Source: Hepatocystis sp. ex Piliocolobus tephrosceles (Eukaryota; Apicomplexa; Aconoidasida; Haemosporida; Plasmodiidae). Taken from it: 17,521 bases of DNA. Shown piece by piece: positions 10,314 to 17,521 of the stretch. The first letter of the stretch is position 1, and each line of letters starts with the position of its first letter. The position numbers were made by a program, and so were the translations under genes. The DNA lies in the NCBI GenBank assembly GCA_902459845.2, contig CABPSV020000043.1, positions 23,034-40,554 of the forward strand. Direction: 5' to 3'. The notes beneath the pieces were generated by a model. That model was not told the DNA's origin. It was given only the letters and a program-made list of their open reading frames with translations, and searched no databases.

Positions 10314-10540
10314 GTTGACATTAATTTTTTTTTTTTTTTTTTCTCTTTATTGTGAATAATACTAGAATACAACTTTATTTATACTAATAAAATATTATTT
10401 GGCTTATTTATTTATTTACTTTTTTTTTTTTTTTTTTAGTATGCCATATTTGCTATGTTTATCATTCTTTAACAATTTGTATGATAATAACAGAAAGAAA
10501 CAAACATATTATATGAATTAAATAGGCCAAACATATACTT

Positions 10541-10584
<44 letters not shown>

Positions 10585-11026
10585 TACATTTTTTAATTTT
10601 CATAACTATAGTATATGTACATAGCTAAATGTTTTAAACAAAATTTAAAATGTTAAATTAAAAGCGGAAAAGGTGTTTATATTGTAAATTAAAAAAAAAT
10701 TATAAAAAAATAAATATACATATGAAACGGAAAAAAAAAAAAAAAAAAAAAAAAACATATATATGCATATACATATATAAATGTTTAAGCATTTTTAAAA
10801 ATTCGAGCATTATAATTCCAACTACATATATAAAAATTATCAGAGATTTATCAATTTTTAATTTTTTTGACATATAATACAAACTTTATTTTATGTGGAA
10901 TGATGGTGAATAGATAAATTGCAAAATGCACAAATATTATCATACTCACCTAAAATAATTTTTCCATGTTTACGCAAAAAAAAAAAAAAAATAATCATAA
11001 AATATAAATAAAACATTTAAAAAAAT

Positions 11027-11182
11027 TAAATAAACATGATAAATAAACATGATAAATAAACATGATAAATAAACATGATAAATAAACATGATAAATAAAC
11101 ATGATAAATAAACATGATAAATAAACATGCTAAATAAACATGATAAATAAACATGCTAAATAAACATGCTAAATAAACATGA
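11027..11182. repeat. 13-bp AAATAAACATGAT minisatellite
   Basis: Twelve copies of TAAACATG spaced at exactly 13 bp with no insertion or deletion (first at 11031, last at 11174). A T-to-G/C-type change (CATGAT to CATGCT) appears only in the right-hand copies. It is noncoding by period and is one of the most regular arrays in the window. Confidence 0.92.
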
Positions 11183-11342
11183 ATATAATATATTGTAAAT
11201 CTTCTAATATGTAAAAATAAAGAACATTATGAATTTAGATATATACTGTTTTAATTTTAATAGAAAAAAAAAAAAAAACAATAAATGGTAAAAGCGAGGA
11301 GTTATGCACATATTTGTGTGTATAATTAGTACATTTATAAAT

Positions 11343-11377
<35 letters not shown>

Positions 11378-11987
11378 ATGCTGATGATTTTTAGAAAAAA
11401 ATAAAGCAAGAATTTAGAATTAAAAAAAAAATTATTCAGTGGTTATAACTATTTAATAATTTATTTATTTAAATTTACATAATAGTTAATTTCAAAATTA
11501 AAAAAAATGAAAAGTGTTGTGAGTTTGACCTAATAATATCAAAACACATGTAGCTAATAAAATTCTATTTGAAAAAGCATTTTCAAAGCATAAATTCTAT
11601 TTTATTTCTTTTTTTTTTTTTTAACTTTCCACATTTCGTTGGATGAAACTTAGTTCATAAGAACAAAAAACTTCATCATAACAATTTAAAATAAATTAAG
11701 TATACAATGCTCTCACGTTAAAATTCGGATAAACCACGTACATATATATGTGCATAGTAAACATGTGGATATGTTTATTATATATACATGTATACATGTT
11801 GTTTTTTTATTTTTTATTTTTCTTAACAGTTAGCTATTTTATAGGTTTATAGCTAATTATTAAAAAAAAAAAAGTTACAAAATAAATGGCTTGTTAATAT
11901 ATTTTTTGTAATAAATACGTCTTATTCATTTTAAATGATTAATCATACAAATAATAAGCTAAAAAAGTGTGCAACTTTGTTTAGGTA

Positions 11988-12019
<32 letters not shown>

Positions 12020-12611
12020 TATGTACACATGTAATATATCAGCACTTATTGCAAATAGTTGTTAATAATTATTATAAATATTTTGTACAAAATAATCATA
12101 AAAAAATGTGAGCAAATGAAATAAAACTAGGGTAATAATTTGTGAATTTGGGGAAACATACATATGCATATGTAGAAAAGGAAAATAAAAGCTGTTGTAC
12201 TAATTTTTAATTATAAAAATATAAATTTTGATAATGTTATTATTTTTTTTTTATTTTTTTTTTTTTTTATTAATTCGTAAATATTAAATTTGCTTTCATT
12301 CTTAAAAACATTGTGTGTAGTTTTTAAAAAACATAAACTATTTCTACAACATTCATATACGGATTTATTTATTTTTATTTTTATTTTTTATTTTTTTTTT
12401 TTTTTTTGTTTTTGTTTTTTTTTTTTTTTTTGTCTTATTTTTATTTAATACAACTAAATAAATTTAGATAAAATTTGTTTGCAAAATAATTATGTTTATA
12501 CATATTTTATAAATGTTTACATTAATTAAAAAACAATATATAAAAACAACTTCACAAATTAATGCTTAAAACACATTTTTTATTTAAAAATATGTTAAAT
12601 TACACATTGTG

Positions 12612-12696
12612 AGCTTAATTATAAAATTATAACTTAATTATGGCTTAATTATGACTTAATTATGACTTAATTATGACTTAATTATGACTTAATTAT
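12612..12696. repeat. 11-bp ATGACTTAATT minisatellite
   Basis: About seven units of 11 bp. The left three are variants (GAGCTTAATT, TAACTTAATT, TGGCTTAATT) and the right ones are identical ATGACTTAATT. This is consistent with expansion from one end. Confidence 0.88.
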
Positions 12697-13063
12697 ATAT
12701 TATAAATCATTGTACATTAATTAACCTTTTATATACATAAAAATAAATTTATATATACATATACGTACGTAATTATCTAGTAAATTACACTAATTTGTAT
12801 TATATCAATTTGTTATATTTTAGTAAAACATAAACTTTCTTTTTTATTTCTATTTTGACATTTTTCATTTATTTACTCCCTTTTAATTATATGCAGAACA
12901 TAACAAAATTAAATTAAAATAGAAAGAAAAGAATAACACATTTCTATACATTAAGTATTTGTTTTCTTTTGAGAAAAATGTTTTAACAAAATTTTAATTA
13001 CACAGTACTTTATATATATGTATATGTTCCCAATTAAATATTGTATTAATAAAAAACATATAT

Positions 13064-13068
13064 CACTG

Positions 13069-13124
<56 letters not shown>

Positions 13125-13129
13125 CAGTG
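13064..13129. repeat. Perfect 66-bp palindrome with (TA)24 core
   Basis: CACTGTTAA at 13064-13072 and its exact reverse complement TTAACAGTG at 13121-13129 flank 48 bp of alternating TA. The full 66 bp is self-complementary and could extrude as a cruciform, or form a hairpin in RNA. It ends 89 bp before the ATG of the 558-aa gene, in its probable 5' UTR or core promoter. Confidence 0.92.
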
Positions 13130-13218
13130 TTTTAATTGAAATAAACACATTAAAAATACGCTTTACAAGCAGTAAGTCAAAACCAAACAGTCACAAAGTG
13201 TTCTTTTTTCATACAAAT

Positions 13219-14895
13219 ATGAAATCTATACAACAAATGAACTTTGAAGGAGGGTTTAGGAATCTAACAAAGAATGCCTTTTGGACAAAAAAAACAAATG
13301 ATGAAAAAAAAGATAATGGAAGAACTAATTTAAATAAACAAAGAGGGATGACAACAAAACCTCATGCTGGTGTGGTAAATAACAATTTTCAATTTTTAGA
13401 TTCCAAACATTTAGAAATGTTAGATTTAAATAAAAATATTGTAAATATGTTACCAAAACCAATGAAGCCATTAATAAATTTGGAAAACTTATGCAAAGAA
13501 ACTACTGAAGCTGCTATACAGAATAGAAGTAAACTAACAGGTTTAAATGCACAGAAGAGTGGAATCCGAGAGCAAAGAGATCAGTTAAAACAAGAAACAT
13601 ATAATTACGTAAACAATATTTATACATTAGAAAATCAAGGAAATAATATAGGTACATATATTCAACCATTATATAATAGCAAAAGTTTTGATGTGAAAGG
13701 AAATGCACCCAATCAATTTTCTCCTTTTGGATCTGCATCTCCTTTTTTTTGCCCCCCTAAATTTCATAATAATAAAATGGCTTATCCACCTAACAAATTT
13801 TCACCAATGCCCATGAACAGTCAATGTACAAACTTATATGGAATATCAGATTATCTAATTCCAGAAAATAAACCACAGAAATTTACGATTACGGTTGTGC
13901 CTAATAAAAATAAAGATATGCTAGAAAAGAAAGCAAGATATCTAAAACATTTATTAGATAGTGCATCTGAAGGTATTGTTAATTCAACACCACATTATCA
14001 AAACGTTATTCCCCCATCCTATTTTTCAAAAAATAGTAATATTTACAGTCAAAGCAGTCAAATCGAAAGTATAAATAGTAGTACAAATTTAAGCAACAAT
14101 GTTACTAATAGTAACAATGATATAGGAAGTGACTTTAGCTTTGGAAAAACTGATAATTTAGAAAGTACTGAAAATAATCAAGAAGCACTGGACTCTGGAA
14201 ACAATTCTGATAATGCATATAATTCAGTGAATAGTGAATTTTCTGGTAGCAATGAACGTTTTGAAAAAACAAATGATTTGGATGTGAATAATCAAAGTGA
14301 TCAAATACATTTAAATTCAAGTAAATCAACAGAAAATAATAGCACAAATTCAAATCCTAAAGTAAATAGTATTTATACCACACCTAATAAATTCAATGAA
14401 AGACTGACTATTGAAGAAAAGTATAAAGATCTTGAGGATAGATATGGAAAATTGTATGGAGATAGATACAAAAATTCAAAAAGTAATACAAAGGTTTTGC
14501 CAGCTAGAAAAATCGTACCAGAAAAAAAAAAAGAAAGTGAACAATCGTTACAAAACCAAAATCAAGAACCAGCTACACATTTAAAAAAAAATAAGGGATA
14601 TTTTAACATACGTTTAGGAAAACCAAAAAAAATGTACGATACTAATAGTTCTGATCCTATAGATAAAAAATTAAAAGAATGGCATAATTCACACAATAGT
14701 CAAGTAGGATGGAGAAAATTAAAAAGAGCTACTTATGCTTTTGGAAAAAGTGAAGTTGTTTTAATTTTAAATCATAATAAACTTATAGTTAAGCAAATTA
14801 ACGGAAAACCCATTAAGAATAACTTGTTAACTCTTGAAAAATTTGTGTCATTAAACGAATTATTTGAACTTGAACAGGAACAAAATGCTAATTAA
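13219..14895 (+). CDS. Conserved-type Plasmodium protein of unknown function (558 aa)
   Basis: I do not recognise this protein. The frame is open upstream to 13018, but that part translates the (TA)n palindrome into Ile/Tyr repeats, so the ATG at 13219 (MKSIQQMNFEGGF) is the likely start. There is no signal peptide or membrane segment. Residues about 58-160 are ordered: a FLDSKHLEMLDLNKNIVNML segment, then a probable charged helix around 89-130. Residues 160-205 are rich in Pro, Phe and Met. Residues about 218-252 form another charged segment (KFTITVV, then KKARYLKHLLDSA). Residues 270-385 are Asn/Ser-rich low complexity. Residues 397-420 have a helical EEKYKDLEDRYGKLYGDRY segment. Residues about 484-556 form a compact block (GWRKLKRATYAFGKSEVVLI onward) without low complexity, probably the conserved domain. 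A cytoskeletal or scaffold role is possible but unsupported. The single exon ends in TAA at 14893. Confidence 0.88.
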   Translation: MKSIQQMNFEGGFRNLTKNAFWTKKTNDEKKDNGRTNLNKQRGMTTKPHAGVVNNNFQFLDSKHLEMLDLNKNIVNMLPKPMKPLINLENLCKETTEAAIQNRSKLTGLNAQKSGIREQRDQLKQETYNYVNNIYTLENQGNNIGTYIQPLYNSKSFDVKGNAPNQFSPFGSASPFFCPPKFHNNKMAYPPNKFSPMPMNSQCTNLYGISDYLIPENKPQKFTITVVPNKNKDMLEKKARYLKHLLDSASEGIVNSTPHYQNVIPPSYFSKNSNIYSQSSQIESINSSTNLSNNVTNSNNDIGSDFSFGKTDNLESTENNQEALDSGNNSDNAYNSVNSEFSGSNERFEKTNDLDVNNQSDQIHLNSSKSTENNSTNSNPKVNSIYTTPNKFNERLTIEEKYKDLEDRYGKLYGDRYKNSKSNTKVLPARKIVPEKKKESEQSLQNQNQEPATHLKKNKGYFNIRLGKPKKMYDTNSSDPIDKKLKEWHNSHNSQVGWRKLKRATYAFGKSEVVLILNHNKLIVKQINGKPIKNNLLTLEKFVSLNELFELEQEQNAN

Positions 14896-14987
14896 ATAAA
14901 TAAGGAATAAACGTTTTTGTTCTTAAAAAAAAACTAAAAAAAAAGTATAACAAATACATAACTTTTTATTTTTATTGGTACAATTAA

Positions 14988-15191
14988 TTATGTTTTACTC
15001 AGAATAACACGCAAATCATGTTCTGCCAATTCATTTTCTTGTTGTTGTTCTTGTTTTTGTTCTTGTTTTTGTTTTTGCTTTTGCTCTTGTTTTTGTTTTT
15101 GATCTTGTTTTTGTTCTTATCTTTTTTCCTGTTGGAAGGATATTTTGAAATTTTTGCTTTTACAACATTTGTTGTATTTTCTATTATTCAT
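14988..15191 (-). other. CAARAA hexanucleotide tract, possible last exon or remnant of an unmodelled minus-strand gene
   Basis: From about 15036 to 15118 the plus strand is a (TTGTTT/TTGTTC) hexamer array, interrupted by TTGCTT and TTGATC. On the minus strand one frame reads ATG at 15191, 24 codons, a single TAA at 15119-15117, then a Gln/Lys/Glu array ending ELAEHDLRVILSKT and TAA at 14988. The TAA sits where the repeat would predict CAA. A second minus-strand frame reads ENTTNVVKAKISKYPSNRKK followed by Lys/Asn repeats. It lacks an ATG but is preceded by an AATAATAG acceptor-like string. The plus strand is also open (69 codons, Leu/Phe-rich). A hexanucleotide repeat keeps all frames open, so none is proven. 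It lies only 92 bp from the stop codon of the 558-aa gene. Confidence 0.3.
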
Positions 15192-15229
15192 TTTATATCA
15201 ACAATAATTATTGTTTGTCATATATAAAA

Positions 15230-17479
15230 AAAAAAAAAAAAACTACTTGTAATTGTTTATTATGTTATGAGTTTTCACTTCTAAATATATATCTATATAT
15301 ATTAATAAAAAAATATGTTTATACATTTTTTATATACATCAATGAATATTATAACACAAAAAATGCTTTCTTTATTTTTTTTTTTTTCTATTTTTTTTTT
15401 TTTTTTTTTTTGTGTAAAGCTTTTTAAAATCTTTAATACATATATATATATATATATATATATGTATTTTTCTGCAATTTATTAAAAAAAAAAATTAACA
15501 TAAACATTTTTAGTTACTGTAAGTTGACAATAAAAGAAAAAATTTCACCTAATATATTATTTATCTTTTTTTATGAAACAATATTTTTAAAAAAACACTG
15601 TGGTAAAAAAGAAAAATGAAATCACAGTACAGTTGTGCTACTAAAACTATGCAAAAAACGTGCACAGTAAAAAAACTAAATTGAAGTGTTTGTGTTAAAA
15701 GCACTATATAAGTTAAAGCATGATTTAAAATTATAATTGTACACATAAGACACTAACAATTGTTAACTATCTTTAAAAACATTATATATGAGTATACATT
15801 TGTGTAATAATTAAAATAGTTAAAATTATATAGCCACCAACAGACGTTAACAACATTCTAAATTTTATGTGCTATTAAATTTGTATGTATAATATACTAC
15901 TTCCAAATTATAAATACCAATAATTAAAATATTCAACCAAATTAAAACATATATTCATTGGTTTTTTTAAATAATGAAAAATTTACAATATAATTATTTT
16001 AAAATTAGTTTATTCATATTTTATTCCTTTATTTGCTTGTTCTATGTCCACATTTTAGGACACCATTCTAAGAAATAGATTCGTATAAAAAAATAGACTC
16101 GTATAAAAAAGAGATCATCAGAAAAGTGTTAAAATATTCGGAAATGCGATTATATATCAACACAAAATGATATAACTTTTTTTTTTTTTTACTTGTTTTA
16201 ATTACAAAACAAACCTTTAAAATAATAAAATGTGTACATATATTTAATATAACAATAATTAAATATTCATAATAAATAAAATATTATTTCATATTATTAC
16301 ATAAAAGTGTTTTAAAAAATTGTAATATTTGAAAAACTAGTTTGCTTTATTATATTAAAAGGAAAATATAAATTTTTAAAATATTTTAATTTTCTAATAA
16401 CATAAATATATATATATTTTATATTTCCTTTTTTTTTTTTTATTTTAAAATATTAAATATTAATAAAATAAAATGTCAAACTTAAAAAAAAAAAAAAGTT
16501 AAAATAAAAAGTGTGTTAAATCTTATAAAAGCATATAAATGTTTAAAATTGTTAGTATACTATTATTATAAAAAAAAAAAAAAAAAATATAAATAAGAAC
16601 AAACCTTTATAGTTAGTAGCTAATGCTTATAAACAATTATTATATTAAATAACACTTTAATATATTTACAAGCACTAATACTCGACAACAGATAGTAAAT
16701 AATTACTTTTATAACAGTTTTATAATTTTCTTTTTTTTTAGCTAGCACATAAAGTAAATAATAAAAAAATTGTAAAATTAGCTAAATAGCTTAACATTCA
16801 TACAAATTTTATAAAAAAGTTGTAAAAATGGATAGTTTACTAATTTTATAAAGACTAGTTTTCTATACTTTTAGATAACTAGCAACTAGCCATTCATTTT
16901 TTTTATTTTTTAATTTTTTTACCTAATAAGCTAGTTAATTAGCTAATTAATTTTTTTTTTTTTATCACTTAAGACACTAAACACGATTAATTTTATGTAA
17001 ATCCATCTTTCTCAATTTCAACTAAATATATAATTATATTACATGTATTACTGTAAACATTTAAAAATTATACGTTAACAATTACATATAATTACATATA
17101 AGTAGTAAAAATAAACTTTTCCATAAAAAAAAAAAAAATTTTTAATTAAAAAAAAAAAGACAACAAATCACAAAATGGACAAACCGTTTAATTTTTACAT
17201 TAACTATTAATAATATTTATATATATATTTTTTTTTTATTTTTATTTATGTAATAGTAGCTATAAAGTTCATATATTTCATAAAAATAAATTATATTTGT
17301 ACAAAAAGGAGAAATATTAAATTAATTTGGCTTGCTGCATGAAGAGAAAAAAAATTAAGCATACATATTTTTTTAGCTAGTTAGCTAGCTGTTTTTTACC
17401 GCACTACAACATCTATACTTTTACACGTTAAAAAGCTATATAATAAATACACAATTATATGTATAGACATAAATATATA

Positions 17480-17511
<32 letters not shown>

Positions 17512-17521
17512 TTTTTTTTGA
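15230..17521. other. Gene-free A+T-rich region at the right edge
   Basis: No coding region, tRNA or rRNA is recognisable. It contains A tracts, T tracts (about 15370-15411), a 34-bp palindrome AATACA-(TA)11-TGTATT at 15435-15468, an 18-bp duplication ATAGAYTCGTATAAAAAA (about 16076-16110), and many TAGCTA or GCTAG motifs between about 16610 and 17400. It ends in a T tract of about 29 bp (17481-17509). It is not close to pure A+T, so it does not look like a Plasmodium centromere core. It may be the 5' flank of a gene beyond the window. Confidence 0.6.
15435..15468. repeat. 34-bp palindrome AATACA-(TA)11-TGTATT
   Basis: AATACA at 15435-15440 and TGTATT at 15463-15468 flank 22 bp of alternating TA. 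The whole is a perfect self-complementary 34-mer. Its architecture matches the 66-bp palindrome at 13064-13129, although the arms are unrelated and shorter. Confidence 0.8.

Larger units (their letters stand above)
10314..13218. other. Divergent intergenic spacer between the hydrolase gene and the 558-aa gene
   Basis: This is the largest spacer between two called genes (2.9 kb). I find no coding exon with support. It should hold both promoters. Contents: (TA)n tracts (about 10545-10580 and 11345-11374), a long A run near 10730-10755, a 13-bp minisatellite (11027-11182), an 11-bp minisatellite (12612-12696), long T tracts (about 12242-12269 and 12390-12431), a 16-bp palindrome TACATATGCATATGTA (12159-12174) and the 66-bp palindrome at 13064-13129. 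A consensus splice donor AG/GTGAGT on the minus strand at 10950/10949 could mark a 5' UTR intron of the hydrolase gene, but I cannot place its acceptor. Confidence 0.65.

Noticed and set aside
10440..10521. Plus-strand exon after a T-rich AG acceptor (26 codons starting MPYLLCLSFF)
   Set aside because: The acceptor looks good, but no donor, upstream exon or homology-like sequence supports it, and T-tract-AG strings are common here.
11027..11182. CRISPR-like array
   Set aside because: Units are only 13 bp and directly abutting, with no unique spacers, in a eukaryotic genome. It is a minisatellite.
13018..13218. In-frame 67-codon upstream extension of the 558-aa gene
   Set aside because: It translates the (TA)n palindrome into Ile-Tyr repeats and the rest looks like A+T spacer. 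The ATG at 13219 begins normal protein sequence.
15230..17521. Centromere
   Set aside because: Plasmodium centromere cores are nearly pure A+T with dense short repeats. This stretch has scattered G and C throughout and no dense core array.

Overview
The window is nuclear DNA of a malaria parasite (genus Plasmodium, or a very close haemosporidian). The base composition is extremely A+T-rich. Intergenic spacers of 1.3-2.9 kb are filled with homopolymers, (TA)n tracts and short private minisatellites. Codons are A/T-ending, proteins carry Asn/Lys-rich low-complexity inserts, and introns are short, T-rich and GT-AG. The A+T level fits an avian, rodent or Laverania-type species better than the vivax/knowlesi group, but I cannot name the species. 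Nothing bacterial, viral, plastid or mitochondrial was seen.

Layout, left to right: (1) 1-1393, minus strand, the first 464 codons of an unrecognised Lys/Asn-rich protein that runs off the left edge inside a Gly/His/Asn/Leu/Gln repeat. (2) 3254-3886, plus strand, a 210-aa cyclophilin of the cyclophilin H (U4/U6 snRNP-associated) type. (3) 5242-6771, minus strand, a 509-aa Arf GTPase-activating protein of the ArfGAP2/3 (Glo3) type. (4) 8626-10313, minus strand, a seven-exon gene that I assembled by hand for a 244-aa alpha/beta hydrolase resembling ABHD17/FAM108 depalmitoylases, with a possible N-myristoylation signal. (5) 13219-14895, plus strand, a 558-aa unrecognised protein with an Asn/Ser-rich centre and a well-ordered C-terminal block. 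(6) 14988-15191, a CAARAA hexanucleotide tract that reads as coding-like on the minus strand but has no intact gene model. (7) 15230-17521, a gene-free, A+T-rich stretch with many TAGCTA-type motifs.

Genes 1 and 2 diverge, genes 2 and 3 converge, genes 3 and 4 are co-directional on the minus strand, and genes 4 and 5 diverge across the largest spacer. Each gene probably has its own promoter, as is usual in Plasmodium. The products belong to unrelated processes: splicing, COPI vesicle traffic, protein lipidation turnover, and unknown. There is no sign of a functional cluster or of horizontal transfer. The less ordinary features are the ArfGAP tail with two Glo3 motifs, the ABHD17-like enzyme with a different N-terminal membrane signal, a perfect 66-bp palindrome with (TA)24 at its core just upstream of gene 5, and a different set of minisatellites in almost every spacer.
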